From: Aphrophora alni | Taxonomy: Eukaryota; Arthropoda; Insecta; Hemiptera; Aphrophoridae | Assembly (NCBI GenBank): GCA_963513935.1 | Contig: OY740766.1 | Span: 2,200,001 to 2,264,000 of the forward strand | Length of the DNA: 64,000 nt | Direction: 5' to 3' | Shown here: positions 34,651 to 48,510 of the stretch, piece after piece | Position numbering within the stretch: position 1 is the stretch's first letter | Layout of the letters: the number at the start of each line of letters is the position of its first letter | Made by a program: the position numbers and the translations under genes | Notes under the pieces: model-generated | Databases searched by the model: none | What the model was told of the DNA's origin: nothing | What the model saw: the letters and a program-made list of their open reading frames with translations, nothing else

Positions 34651-37600
34651 TCTATCTACGTTTACGTGTCAACTTCATGTTTGCTATTATTCAAACTTAG
34701 CTTTTTTTTTTTTTAAAAAAAAGGCAATAAAAGCTCCTACAAGTATAATTTAGAAATTAAAATAGAATTTTTTATAACGTATTTGTTCAGAAATATTGAT
34801 AATGTTAAAGAATTATAGTTCTATTTAATGAGACTTAGTTGTAAGCCTTTCACGTTATATATCAAACCAAAGTAGGAATACATTCTAAGCGTTATAAAGA
34901 AGCAAGTTTTACATAATATGAATTGAATCCAATTAAAACCTATTCCAGAAGTTCATTAACGTCTTTGAATATAAATACACAAAGGAAGTTTTATGTGACT
35001 GTATTTCACACTTTGCAGACAAACAAATGCAAGTCATTAAATTGTGACTTCATATACAACTAGAAACAATATTTAAAGACTTTATTATTAAAAGATGAAT
35101 ACCATAATTGTAAAGAATAATTTTAAAATTTTTATTTTATCGTAATAATACCTATAGTTTTCACACAATTTTAGCGTTTTTGTATATATCATATTTTTTT
35201 ATGTGTGTGTTTTCGTTAGTCCCTCTAGTGCAAGAGAAACGACACTTTTATCTTTGCAGAATGTTTCTTTAAGGTATTAATAGAAAGTTTTGCAAACAGT
35301 TTATTAATCTATATTAGGTTACCCAATAAATCCTATGTATACAGTTTATTCGAATAGTACCCATTGCAATCACTGCTGTCATTTTTTAAATCGCCAAAAC
35401 AAGGTGGATGATTTAACTATAGGGTTGCAATCTGCATAGATTTAAATGTACTGAAAAAGTGCAAATGGAGTTTACTATTAAGGGTAATTTTTTAACTACG
35501 TTTTCTATGTCAAAAGAAATGTCCAGGTCATTTTGCAACAAAAGATAACTTCTATTTATTTAGCCTGAACTTTCTAGTGAATGATTCCGTTAAATAGCTT
35601 TAAGGGCACGTCTTTTTGAGCACAGTGACACTTAGACATATTTAATTTCACCCTCCATTCTATTTATTATGGCGTCACTGCAATTTCTAACTAACTATGG
35701 ATCATACGCGATTGCCACAACTTTGCGCAATTATTGTATCATCTGCATGTACGGACCATATTGTGTTCATTAAATAAACCTTGCAAGACATTTGATCACA
35801 TGGTCTGATCTACACTAACATAAATGTTGGAGGTTTCCTTGGAAATATTCGACCTTATACTAAATTAAGACTCGTCTCTTTATACAAATGTAATTTCGTT
35901 TATATAAAGTATCTGTTTATTTATTGTTTCCTGTTGTTGAGATAGTCTAATCTCATTGAGAGGTGTTTCATTAACTCGTTGGTGCACTTATGTATAAGTA
36001 AGTGGTTAACACTTAATTACGTCACGTCCTGAAAAACTGCCATCAAGTTAAGTTATGATATTATGTAGATTTCGAGGGCCTGCCAATAACTGTAATGCCA
36101 AAATTAACCAAATACTTCGTACGTAGACATGAGTGTTGTAAGATTGCCGTTAAGTTCAAGCTTAGAGTAGATTCAACTCGTGTCAGTATGAAAACATGTG
36201 TATTGTGTTTATTTTATTATTGTTGCTAAACGTCCTTCCTTTGTTAGTGCGGGAACATGTATCATGTGGCTTTGAATTTGTTTTTAAAGATATTTTATTT
36301 TCATTTAACGAAGAAATTATATTTTTTTATACCTTTGCCCTAAAAAAAAGAATAGGTAAAGTACAATTATCCTATCTATTACAATTAACCTAACTTGCGG
36401 TTTAAAGATGTAAAGTCAGACAAGAGATAAAGGTTATCTTAAAATATGACTTCTTCTCATCAGGTTTGCGCTCATTTGATCGACATGAACCAATTTGTCT
36501 CTTTTTAATTTCTGTCATACAAATTCTGGTAAAAATATTTTAAAACCAAAGTAAATGGTTTCTGTCTATTTACAAATATGTTCCTACTATGTGTCTAATG
36601 TCCAAAAGAGATTAAGCAGATATTTTAATTTCAACAATACGCTGTACTAAACTTACGGTATAATATTTATGAAAACAAGAGCTTTCACTTGTGTTCTTTT
36701 AGAATTGGAATTACATTCCAATTTACACAACTAAAATTGTACTCATTCAGTAATTTATAATCAAAAGAAGGGTATCATATCATATATTTATAGTTTGTTT
36801 ATAACTTTACGTAATTAAAAATGAATAAACAACATAACCAGGTCCGATCAAGCATTTTGTAGCTATCCTCTTACATCAGTATTATCATTATATTTTAAAG
36901 CAACCATAAATAACAACCCAATCTTCTCAGTGTCACTTATTGATTTATTAGAATCTATGAAATTAGACTGGATGGTAAAGTTCTCAAGAGTTCTCAATAA
37001 TTTACAAACATCTATGAAATAAGAACCCAGAACAACTTTCACAGAACACCTCATTTATTCAGGAGCTCCTAATCAGATGTGACTTCCAAGTAACATTTAA
37101 ACACTCTGGTATCTCTGGTGTTATTATTTTATTACAATGTACAGAACTTAAAACAAAATTACTTTTTTTTTTTAAAGAAAGGTTATTAAGGATATATTAA
37201 ATTATCATTTTATTGAAAACATTCATATTTTAAAGTGAATAAGTTTCTGAAAACTGGAACCGATCAACATATTTTGTAAATATTCCCTTCAGTTCCCTCC
37301 ATTTTGAAGCGAACAATAAATAACAACACAAGTTGATCTGCCTTAATGGTCCAGATTCCATTAGAATTTGTTATTGATTTTATACGCCGGAGCCCCGGGC
37401 ATGTCTTCAATTTATGATGTATTTATTCAGTGACCTGTAAATTTAAAATTATTATGTATTACCCATATAAAGATTAATTTCACTTTATAAGGATGGATTT
37501 AGAGGTCCATGCCTTTTGTATTCAATCCTTTAGTTAGTATGTCTTTCTGATAATGTACTATTCCAAAACGATAAGATAAAAAAGTATTAAACATTCTGCG

Positions 37601-37989
37601 ATAATATATTTTGTTGTGATTAGTTTAAGGTTATTAATATAAGGTAAACCGTATAGTTTTGTTCATTATATTTTAAGAACATTTTAGAGTATTGGTATGT
37701 TTGTAAAATTAATTTAATTTGAGCTACCTCCCAGTACCTTCTAACTAGCAAAATTAAAAGTCTTTCAATCATACAAGATAAACAAAACCCCGTTCTGTTT
37801 GTTGTAAATGGAGGTAAAACAAGAAGAGAGTGTTAATAGTTAATTGGGAATACTTATTAAATATTTCCAGAAATTGATAATTTTAAAATATATCAGAAAT
37901 ACAAGTACTAGTTTAAATTGGAGCAAATCAATAACGCGTGGAAGGGAATGCTGTTGTTAGCCTCAATATTATACAACAATTTTATTTTT
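34651..37989. other. AT-rich DNA, no gene confirmed
   Basis: A frame at 36196-36393 begins with a strongly hydrophobic run (MCIVFILLLLLNVLPLL) and contains AG|GTAAAG (GT near 36355), so it could be a first exon with a signal peptide. T-rich DNA often gives such runs by chance, and no second exon was found. The rest shows nothing recognisable. Confidence 0.4.
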
Positions 37990-39008
37990 CTGTATTCAAT
38001 ACTCCAATACAATGACTATTGAACTGTACAGTCAGTTTCTTAATACACCGATACAATGACTACTGAACTGTACAGTCTGTTTCTTAATACTCCAATACAA
38101 TGACTATTGAACTGTACAGTCAGTTTCTTAATACTCCAATACAATGACTATTGAACTGTACAGTCAGTTTCTTAATACACCGATACAATGACTACTGAAC
38201 TGTACAGTCAGTTTCTTAATACTCCGATACAATGACTACTGAACTGTACAGTCAGTTTCTTAATACTCCGATACAATGACTATTGAACTGTACAGTCTGT
38301 TTCTTAATACACCGATACAATGACTATTGAACTGTACAGTCAGTTTCTTAATACTCCAATACAATGACTATTGAACTGTACAGTCAGTTTCTTAATACAC
38401 CGATACAATGACTACTGAACTGTACAGTCAGTTTCTTAATACTCCGATACAATGACTACTGAACTGTACAGTCAGTTTCTTAATACTCCGATACAATGAC
38501 TATTGAACTGTACAGTCAGTTTCTTAATACTCCGATACAATGACTATTGAACTGTACAGTCAGTTTCTTAATACACCGATACAATGACTATTGAACTGTA
38601 CAGTAAGTTTCTTAATACACCGATACAATGACTATTGAACTGTACATTCAGTTTCTTAATACTCCGATACAATGACTATTGAACTGTACAGTCAGTTTCT
38701 TAATACTCCGATACTGACTATTGAACTGTACAGTCAGTTTCTTAATACTCCGATACAATGACTATTGAACTGTACAGTCAGTTTCTTAATACACCGATAC
38801 AATGACTATTGAACTGTACAGTCAGTTTCCTATGACTCCGATACAATGACTATTGAACTGTACAGTCAGTTTCTTAATACTCCGATACAATGACTATTGA
38901 ACTGTACAGTCAGTTTCTTAATACACCGATACAATGACTATTGAACTGTACAGTCAGTTTCTTAATACTCCGATACAATGACTATTGAACTGTACAGTCA
39001 GTTTCTTA
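37990..39008. repeat. 44-bp minisatellite, 23 units
   Basis: The unit contains TTCTTAATACTCCGATACAA followed by TGACTATTGAACTGTACAGT and CAGT, giving 44 bp. I count 23 units. Variant sites are CACC/TCCG/TCCA at unit position 11-14, TATTG/TACTG and CAGT/CTGT. ACTGTACAGT is a perfect 10-bp palindrome in nearly every unit. One unit near 38710 lacks 3 bp and one near 38830 reads CCTATGAC. A variant block is duplicated (see findings). There are no spacers of unique sequence, so this is not a CRISPR array. Confidence 0.98.
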
Positions 39009-39700
39009 AACTACGCTTTATAATTCATTCAGCATTTAATATGATTCATAATTTCAATGATGCTTACATACTTGAAGGAATGTAATTCCAAGAGTTATTT
39101 GAAAAGTGAAACAATGTTGGCTAATTTTATTGCACGAAGAATAAATTCCTTATGTTTTAACTAAAATACGTAGGTGTTTACCGTAGTTTTATAAGGGACG
39201 AGGTCTTCAATTTAATTAAATAATCAACCATTTTGTAATATTATTAATATATGAAAAATTAAATTTAATTGTATATTTTCAACACCTTTGAACAAATATT
39301 ATTGATTTGCCCCTTTGTCTTGCTGTAAGGGAGGTTGAAATAAGGTATATAATACTTTGTCCAATGTAATATGTAGAGAAGTATGAAGTATAGATTCAGA
39401 TATTTAAACTGTTTACTGAGAATTTATGGTTATTATGGTAATTAATAAATTCAAAATTCTTAATTTAGTTTTTTTTGTTAAACACGATTGATAAAAGTGT
39501 TTATCCCATCAACAATTTATTATATGTAAAGTAATTGTTTCAAACCCAACCTTATTAATTACTAACAAAATGTGACTTTTTCAAATACGAAAAATAACAA
39601 ATTGAAATGTAATGGGAGTGTTAGATATTAAAATAACACAACCTGTTTCATTACTGACTTATATATGTATCTGTATTCCTTTAGTTCGACACATCTCTGT
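39009..39700. other. AT-rich DNA, no gene seen
   Basis: No signal beyond poly-T and poly-A runs. Confidence 0.5.
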
Positions 39701-39740
39701 TTCTTATCAAGTTTCGGTTAGAGGCCTTCTTCAGAAGCAC
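39700..39740 (-). ncRNA. Hammerhead-like fragment, family 4
   Basis: On the minus strand CTTCTGAAGA, one A, GG...CC helix with a 7-nt loop, GAAAC, followed by TTGATAAGAAACAG. Both core strands match the consensus, but helix II is only 2 bp and helices I and III are not convincing. It probably marks the end of an old repeat that extends to about 39860. Confidence 0.3.
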
Positions 39741-40780
39741 TCCACTGCACACTACAGACAAATGATCTAATAGAAAAGTTTCAATTTGAGTGATAAAACA
39801 AAGGTAAAGAAGCCAGATACAAATACTCACAAACAGAGAAATCTTAGAGAGAAAAACAGGTAATAGTATATATGTGCATGTGAAATAAATAAGTTCGGGT
39901 TAATTTCTATACGTTTATTAAATTTATGATTTTGGAAATATCCTTTTGAGAAATCCAAAATCTTTTTATGATTTGGTTTGGAGATTATAAATATAGTCGT
40001 TGTTTTACTGGTAGCTTGAATTATTAAAAACTATAAGTGTTTTAATGTACACACATTGTTGTCAATACACCGGTCATATTAACTTTAACAGTTATTTGGT
40101 TTATAGTATTTTAAAATAATATTTTCCGTAGCGTTTCTCTACACTAATAATTTTCAACAACGAGATATGTCTTATACCCATCTATTTTCTCTACTTATTT
40201 ATAACTATAGAATGGAGTAAGGTAAAATAAATCTGCCTAAATATTTTATTTCGGCGGCACTACTAGGTTCTATAGACCCAAGGGTTCCAGAATTTATTGA
40301 AATATTTTACTGAGTTTGCTTATGAATGGCTGAGTTCTGGGTATGTTTTCCAGACATATTTAGTGACATTTGTTTGTATGTTATAAACAACTCTGTCTCC
40401 TGATAAATGTGTTTTTACTCATTATTAACAAGGATAATCTACTACTTTAATGCACTTAATATTTTACTTATTTTATTTTATAGATCCTCCTTTCAAAAGA
40501 AATTTAAATAAGAGGATAGTTTATTGTAAATTATTTTGATGCTCTATATTTAACAGTCCAGATACAAAATCTATATTTATGAGGTTGTAATAGAATCAGA
40601 ATTCCCTTCAAATCAACAGTTCCGTTTAGTTTTCAAACTCAACATCTGTGTATAAATCTTTAGTTTTATATTAGATAAAACATATCAATTGCTTGCCATA
40701 AACATTGTTATCTACTTAGACTTATTTTTTAGTAGAACTGATTGCATTTATATCTAAAAAGAAGTCTCGTAGAAAATGGT
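39741..40780. other. AT-rich DNA, no gene seen
   Basis: Probably includes the body of the repeat carrying the hammerhead-like fragment; boundaries are not visible. Confidence 0.4.
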
Positions 40781-40784
40781 AAAT

Positions 40785-40855
40785 GTGAGGCTCAACATGT
40801 GGGTTGAACTGTTGTAGTTTGTGGGTTCAAATTCAGAATGCGCTAGCATGGAAGG
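40785..40855 (+). mobile_element. Possible tRNA-derived SINE relic
   Basis: GTGAGGCTCAACATGTGGG resembles a Pol III A box, and 30 nt later GTGGGTTCAAATTC matches the B-box consensus closely. Spacing is tRNA-like. No cloverleaf can be drawn convincingly and no tail or target duplication is seen, so this is at best a decayed SINE head. Confidence 0.3.
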
Positions 40856-41375
40856 AGTCAAATGCTGATCAATTTTATAAAATTTAAAACTGATACTTAC
40901 TATTCCCGATACATTTTTTAGTGAAAACGATTTTCGAAATATTCCGAAGAAAGAAACATATTTCTTACTTCAACACTTTTTGCTTTCATTATGAAATGAA
41001 ATAAATGTAAGTAGATAATTAATATATCAAATTTATATTTGACCGTTCACGTACTTTTAACCCATAACACTTAAATAGTTATTTTCCTTCATACTGCTTC
41101 AAAAACACCTGTTTTCAATACATGCATTGAGATGCTAAAGGTTGTTTTTTTTAGTCGTAGGACCTAAAAACATCAGCTGAGGTCGAGGTCATCAGCTGTT
41201 ACTTCCTTTATACGAATTAATTAACGATTGTAAAGCATCTATAAAAACAACCGATACTCTTGATTATAAATAACCGATAAAACAGCTGTTACCATCAATT
41301 TAAAGGTAAATAGGTTATAACATTTTAGTTTTTTTTTGAAATATTTTTTTTATATTGTTTGCAGTATAACGAAAA

Positions 41376-41495
41376 ATATAGTTCCTCACTTGGACCAAAA
41401 GAAGCTTTTCGATTCTCGCTCATTTTCCTTGGAAATTTAGTTGAATAAAGCTTATATTGAAAAGCTTCACTTTTGGTCCTAGTGATGAAATATAC
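41376..41495. repeat. 120-bp imperfect palindrome
   Basis: ATAGTTCCTCACTTGGACC then AAAAGAAGCTTTT at the left is mirrored by AAAAGCTTCACTTTTGGTCC then TAGTGATGAAATATACT at the right, around a 50-nt loop. A small MITE-like foldback sequence with no coding capacity. Confidence 0.75.
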
Positions 41496-42525
41496 TATTA
41501 TAAATGGATTATATAAAATGTACTAGAAGCTTTACCGCCGAAAAAAACTAATATACACAGCTCCTTAAATACCTATTCATTCGATGAGAATAACATATAA
41601 CAGAAAATCTAACTAAACCTCGTTAAAAATTAGAATAAAATTTTAATGATTAATTGCAATACAAAATAGTATTTTTAATACACATAACAAGTGATATGTA
41701 TATAATATCGGGTTAATTAGAACTAGTTACGTCATTTTTAGATTTTAAAATTTGGTTTATTGTACAATGTACAATAATCTATAAACACGTTTAACATTCT
41801 GTCTGAATCAATAAACTAAGTGGTTACTGCTAATGCCCAACCCAGACCTAATTTGAAATACAAATTACTGGCTTTGTATTCATAACGCGTTGTGAGCTAT
41901 AAATACAGAAAACGTACAAATTCTCTGCACTCCCACCTTAACTCTTTTGGATACAAATTTATATTCCATTTGTAAACTGTATACTCCATAGCTCCGTACT
42001 TATCTTTTTAATTTATGACATATTTATTATATACGAAACATTGTGTTCTCATACTATGTCATATCTACGATATTCAGGCTGTTAAGAGCGATGAGAAAAT
42101 ACAAACCACGAAATATATTTATAGAAGTTTAAAATTATTATGTTTGGGAAAGTCAACTTTATGCTACGATTTATACGTTTTCTTATCAGAAAATATTTCC
42201 TGTTATGGTAAACCTCGTAACTATAAATTATTTGTATACTTTTGACTTAAAGTTTGTATTTATAGACTTATAAAAGAAGATATTGGTTAAATAAGGTAAT
42301 ATATCCTTCTAAAGAATAAATTAAGACTGCACATTTTTTAAGCGAAACTTCATATAATCAGCAGAGAAGTATAATGTATTTCATTAGGCAACTTTTTATC
42401 AAAATGAAGGTTAATTTAGTTTTTAACATTAACTAATTAATTCCATAGAGTGAGTTAATAAAGTACACAACCCTTACGTAAACTTTTGTTTGAACTTAAA
42501 TAGAGGTAAACTCTTTCGGGACTGT
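41496..42525. other. AT-rich DNA, no gene seen
   Basis: A frame at 42015-42245 is unremarkable. No repeats identified. Confidence 0.5.
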
Positions 42526-44484
42526 TAATTAGGTCACCTGAAGTTTTTTTGTGATAGTATGTAATTTTTTCTCCTCTTCCTAAAATTTTCAAATGAGAAC
42601 CCATATTTTGTGACATGTCAAATTAAAACGAAAAAAATTAATGGATCCCATAAAAATGTTTTTGGATGACCCTAACCAAAATGGCTGCACAAAATGTTTT
42701 ACAGATATTTATTAGGATGAAATATCAAAAATATTTTTAAAAAGATTTGATAATATCATAACGGATGATTCCTATCAATATTGATTTTTATCCAGAAGCC
42801 TGAAAACTCTTGACTTTTTGAAAACTAGACAACATTTGACACTGTACCTGTTTCATATCTGGTTTATGTTTTACATCAGATAAAATTAACCGTTCTGATA
42901 AGAAAATTATGAACGTAATTAAAAAAAAAATGTCATTGCCCCCTGTTATCCAGTCCTTGGTAAATAGAAAGCTGCATAGGTCAACCTACCAGTCTTGTAA
43001 TGATCAAACCTGCTCCCCCAAGCTTAACAGTGATAGTAAGTTAAGCTTGTGTTAAATTATCGAAAGAATGTTTTGAAGAAAAAAGACAATAATGAGATGA
43101 TTTGTCTAGTTCGCTCTGCAATTAAATTTTGAATGATGCTGAAATGCAATTTAATTTCTACTAGCATACTGTTAATCAGGTCGGGAGAAAATATTCTGAG
43201 AACTTGTCCACAAATTTAGGTTAGCTGGATTGGTTGCAAATGATCCTGGCAGTAGAAGACCACCAATCGATAAGGAAAAACAATTTGAAGTCATAGCAGA
43301 AATTGTGGCAGATTTATAAAACACCACCAGGTGCGTAACAAGACAAGTTTCGAACGTTACAGTTCACAAAATTCCCGATGAATACACTTTTTTTTTGTCA
43401 ATGACATTGTCAGTAAACAGAATTTCCTTTACTGGGATACGAAAAACTCCCATGTTTTTCGAGAGAGCAAATCCCAGTACTCTTAAAAAATAAATGTTTG
43501 AGCTTGAAAACAACATTATAGGGCCATTGTTCTCAGAAGTACATCCAATTGATTAATTTATCTCAGAATGCTTGAAGAAAATTATTTTTCTAGCAATAAG
43601 ACAACAATGAACAATGAGTTCATCTTGAATCATTCTGAAGATAAGTTAGTGGGTTCATTTTCAACAGAATGGTGCTCCATCCCACTTCGAATTAAGAGTC
43701 AGAGACTTTTTAGACAACCATTTTGGAAGCAGTTGGCCGATTTTCCAGATCTGAATAATATGTACTTGGGGACATGTCAAATTTACAGTTTACCCCCTGT
43801 ACAAAGTTTGAAAGATTTAAAGAATAGAATAAATGAAACTTTTATAAAAATCGTATCCACAATATTTGAAATATAAAGAAAGGATTTGTTCAGCGACTGT
43901 AGCATTGTCAAGCTGTAAAATGCCATCATTTCCAACACTTAATCTAAGTAATTACATCAAACCAATAGTGAATACGAAATGTAACTATCATATTAATTGT
44001 AAAAATTTAGTATAATTTTTTAAAAAGCCATCCACATTGTGAAATAACTTTTTTTTAAAAGTTAAAAGTAAAAAGTTGTTGGTGCCATTAGTTTTTGCCT
44101 TAAAAACTCTTTTAATTTGATGTCACAAGACTTTGTTCTTTTTTATTTTTTGAACGTGTCTTAGAGTGTGTAAAATAAAATTCAGTTCAACGACGAATAG
44201 TTCTCTTAGATTAGTATAACAACTTTTTTAAACTGTTAAGTGTTCTGATTTCATATGTTTTATCGTGCTTTTAAAGTTTTTGTAAAAGGAAATATCCATT
44301 TTATATTTAAAAAATATGTCTAACATACGATTTGTACCGCCATTTTGGTTTATCCACAAAATATTTCATGAGTGACATTAATTTAGTTTTTTATCTTTTT
44401 AATGGGATCTGTCACAAGATATGGGTTCCAATTGGAAAATTTTGAGTACTCCGAAATTCCCTATTTTAAGGAGAGGGGCAATTA
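42526..44484 (+). mobile_element. Decayed IS630/Tc1-mariner-like transposon
   Basis: Long terminal inverted repeats: the left end (TAATTAGGTCACC; then TTTTCAAATGAGAACCCATA, TTTTGTGACATGTC, AACCAAAATGGCTG) is mirrored at the right (CGCCATTTTGGTTTATCC, GATCTGTCACAAGATATGGG, AATTGGAAAATTTTGAG, GGGCAATTA). Arms are at least 190 bp and diverged. Between them lie fragments of a transposase in several frames. The element is about 1.95 kb. Boundaries are good to about 5 bp; the exact target duplication is not resolved. Confidence 0.75.
43220..43876 (+). pseudogene. Transposase remnant (DDE, Tc1/mariner-like)
   Basis: Fragments appear in order. Around 43250-43380, GSRRPPIDKEKQFEVIAEI and TRQVSNVTVHKI look like the helix-turn-helix linker (a GRP-type hook, then an HTH). 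Around 43400-43540, NRISFTGIRKTPMFFESKSQY and KINV match the catalytic-core stretch that normally reads N..YW...NPH.F.E then KLNVWAGI. In the frame 43568-43876, VQSLKDLKNRINETF matches the end of such transposases. Stops and frame changes separate the pieces and the aspartates cannot be aligned with certainty, so it is inactive. The helix-turn-helix, catalytic core and end order supports a family member over chance. Confidence 0.65.
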
Positions 44485-45380
44485 GCCAAAGTATCATATA
44501 ATACACTTCACTTGACTAAGTTAGTAGGCCCAACAGGGTTCGACTCTATTTAATTTCATACAAAAGTTAAGTAGGGGAGGGCCACTTATTATACAATAAT
44601 AATATAATTTATAACATACAATGTATTTGTATTTGAATTGTTTCACTTAATTTCTTTTTATAAGTTAATTATAATTTAAATTATTAACAATGTGATTAAG
44701 ACTTAAGTAGTTCAGGATTCTGATATGTACATTTCTATATTACATAGAAAAGTGAAATAATGTTTTGACAATTACGTTAAAACACTAACTATGCGTTTGT
44801 TAGAATTGCTTTTGCCATTCATATGTAATTTTATTATGCTGATATTATATACATTCTTGTTTAAATATTCACTTATTACAAAACATTCTACATATAAGTG
44901 TTAACCATTCTCAATGAATCATTATTACACTTTATATGATTCTATTACACCATGTTTATCCTAACCCATGCTTGATGGATCATTGCCTAGGCAGACACTC
45001 TTACAACTAGCTGAGAAAAAATTATATAAGGAAACGCTATACAACTCTGCATATCTATGAATAAAAAAGTTTAGAAATTCAGTGGCAACTGACGTATTCC
45101 TCTTAATAAAATTAATAGGTAGAGAATACTTTATCACAGAAATTTTAATACTTTTTATTTTATCATTTTATAGTCGTATAACACTATGCATTATTTTTTT
45201 GATTAAAATAAATAAATAAAATAAAACAACAGTAAATTGATGTTTTTAAAGCGACATATTGTTTATTTACTACACTAGTTTGAATAAGTAATTACTTGTT
45301 TTTTTTTTTATTTTTAGCTTCAAAAACAAATAAACAAAGTCATTCACACAGTTTGTATCTAAAACATACGAAAAAAGTAA
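44485..45380. other. AT-rich DNA, no gene seen
   Basis: Nothing recognisable. Confidence 0.5.
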
Positions 45381-45665
45381 TGAAGTTTAAAAATAAACAT
45401 TATGGTATGCTTGCCCAGTTTATTCACCAAGAAATGAACTTTTCACGTAAAGCATTGTAGCTCCGTTTTAGCATTGTTTATTCCTCCACAAGGGTTGGAA
45501 ATAAGCAGGGGTGATTTAGTTCAGGTTTGTTACCCGCTCTGTAGCTTATATTTTATTCTTATTTACGAGACTGTTTTTTTTTTACTCCAATGTTACGCAT
45601 ACATTCACTTTTAAAACGATATCCTATTTTTGGACAGGCAAATCTGAATCAAGTAAATATACTTT
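45381..45665 (+). repeat. Dispersed repeat family A, copy 2
   Basis: Starts GAAGTTTAAAAATAAACAT. Contains GATTTAGTTCAGGTTTG, TATTTTATTCTTATTTACGAG and CTCCAATGTTACGCATA. Most similar to the copy at 53140. Confidence 0.8.
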
Positions 45666-48455
45666 GAGCTACAATTACCAATAATTAGTCTTTTTTAATT
45701 TTCGTTTCATTGCTAATTTTCATAGTTTCAAATAGAATCCAAATAAATTAAATGTGCCTTACTATCTGGAACATAAATACAACCGTGCATTTGTAAATGG
45801 ATTCACATTGTAAATCTATGTAACCGTGTTTATTTACAACCCCAAAATGATTTATTTATGTACATAAAAATTCGAAAATATCACAAAATCAGTAACAAAA
45901 ATTAGTATGAATTCAAAATTGGTTGTAAAACATAATATTAATTATGTTCAATTTTGTTTTTCGTTAATTGTGTGTTGCAGATAAAAACAATTATTTTATA
46001 TCATCACTGGGAAGAGGTATAAAATTAAAATTTCTAGTGAAGTGTCCTCCTTATACCTTATAGCGTTTTGGTAATTTATAAAATGAGTAGAAATTTATGA
46101 TTGAATTCAACTACAAGGAATTTTTTCAACTTTAGGACCTAACATTTTTTAAAATTAGAAATTTTGTAATTTTTCCTGCCAATTGGAAGCATCATCTTGT
46201 AATGAATCAACGGGAAAATGTGTAACTGAATAGTAACTGTTAGGAATATGTGCGAACAGACTTTGATATATATCTATATATGAATGAATGATTATAGAAT
46301 TATTTTAAACAAGAAATTTAATAATTTATACTTCTAAGTTTGATACAAGTTGGTTTAGTGGTTGTTACGAGATGAAAGCTAATCTATTTAATCCTTTAAA
46401 AGTAAAAAATTTGGATATTGCCCTTGATTTTTCGACGTGTCTAGTTAAGTACTTTGGTTTAAGATTGATTAATTAAAAACACTCTATCTGCCATCTTCCT
46501 AAATCAAAAACAAAAACAAAAGGCCTGATAAAGTTCAAATTTTGTAATTTGCTAATTATTATTATCTACTGTTATTTTTTTCTGCTTATTAAAATTACTG
46601 AACTTCATTCAAGATCTAACTCTAAATCCTTCTAATAAGATATTTTGATTTGTCTTCGAAAATTATTGAAGATTTATATAAGCATAATCCTTACTTATAT
46701 AACTAAACTAATTGTGTAACATAACAAAGTAATGATAAATCACATTTATCATGAATTGAAGCGCCTTCATTAATAATAAATCCATCAATAATCCTTTATG
46801 AATAATCCTAGAAATTTCATCACTAAGCGGTCAGGTTACTAAGGATTTATATAATATTTTACAGAATTATTATATTATAAATTTCTTTACGAAATAACAA
46901 ATAATGAAAACAATAATCTCATATTGGTTATAATGTATTTTATTGTACGATTTGAACGTCATTTATAAATTGACGTACATTTAAAGAAATTGTTTTGTTT
47001 ATGTTTTTGAGAAAATTATACACAAAATTATAGACAACTCATAAATAAATTGAAACCTTAGATCTATTGTCAGTATGTAAATAATATACATACTAAAACC
47101 ACGATTCATCATCGATTGATTTTGATTTATTATGATAATAAATATACTACTCTCAACTTAATATAAAAACAAAACTATTGAACAGAAAATTTATATAATA
47201 CTTGTATAGTATTTCAGTTGTTTTTAATCCTCAATACCGATTTGACATTTATAGTTTTATATGTTCAAGGTTCGTGATAAAATATATATTCCTTTATGGG
47301 CGACTAGAAACTATATATTCTGTAACCTCTGAAATAACAGTGTCATTGAAATTTGTGTGAACATTATAGTGGCTTTGAAGCTTGCTAACCCGCTACTCCA
47401 AGTGTAATTCTTCTAATATATGGGAAATGTATCCTGTCAAATTTATTGTTTACACAGCTAATATCCCCCCAACATGGGTTCCAACTGCAGGGGATTATAA
47501 AAGTTGTTTAAAGGATTTATTTTGTTGCTAATACAGTCCATTTAACAATTGTAATAATTAATAACTACTCATTTACATTTTTTAAACTTCAAAGTATGTA
47601 TAATGTAGACTGATTTTAATTTATATTGTTTTTTTGAAGAATATATTTGTTTGATTGGAATTTACATGTTTGATTTTACATGTTACCTGATTGTTTTACA
47701 TGTTTGATTGGAATTTTATTATTCTAAATAAGTTCATAGCCCTTAAGAGATTTAGCATTATAAAAAAATATAAAAAATAATTGTACACAGTTTTTCATTG
47801 GTAAAAAACTAAAAATTTCACAAACTGTTTTAATAAGATATTAAAAATGTAATTTGTTTTTTAGAACACTTTATTTTAATGTTTTAATTTAGTGCATATG
47901 GCATTTCTAGTTATATGTTTTCAATGTTTTAAAGTCAGGATTATAATATTGTTATTTTGTGTACACTACAAGTATACACACAACAGACAAGCTTAGGTTA
48001 GGTAATAGTAAGGTAATTATTTACTATTGACTTCTTCTGGTTTATTTAGTTACAAATTCCATTAAGAATTAACTTTTACCCCTCATTTGCTTGTTTGTCT
48101 AAAAATTTTCAACTAAATAATTGTCTGTTCAATTAATATTTAATTCCTTTACAATTTACAATACTATTCATAATTTGTATACTTTAAAATATTAATTGGT
48201 TACAACCTTTATTTGTTTTTAGTTTATTTATTTAATTGATATCACACAATATGACTTCTTATTATGACAACTGACACAATTATGTAAGGAAAGAGAACCT
48301 TATTATCTATTTGGAAAACTTCAATTGAGTTAAAATTTAATTACAACACTTTCCGGTCAGATGGAAAAAAAAGTTTTAAAGTTGTTACGAATTATCTGGT
48401 TTATATTGTGATTTTTAAACAATAAGTTAATAAATGGATATCTTAAACTACTTTT
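45666..48455. other. AT-rich DNA, no gene seen
   Basis: No element or gene signal. TTTTACATGTTTGATT repeats a few times at 47660-47710. Confidence 0.5.
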
Positions 48456-48510
48456 AATAATGTAGAACAAAAACTCGAACATAAGATCTCACAAAAATTA
48501 CGTTTATTTA

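Noticed and set aside
37990..39008. CRISPR-like regularly repeated array
   Set aside because: Units are contiguous 44-bp tandem copies without unique spacers, in eukaryotic DNA: a minisatellite.
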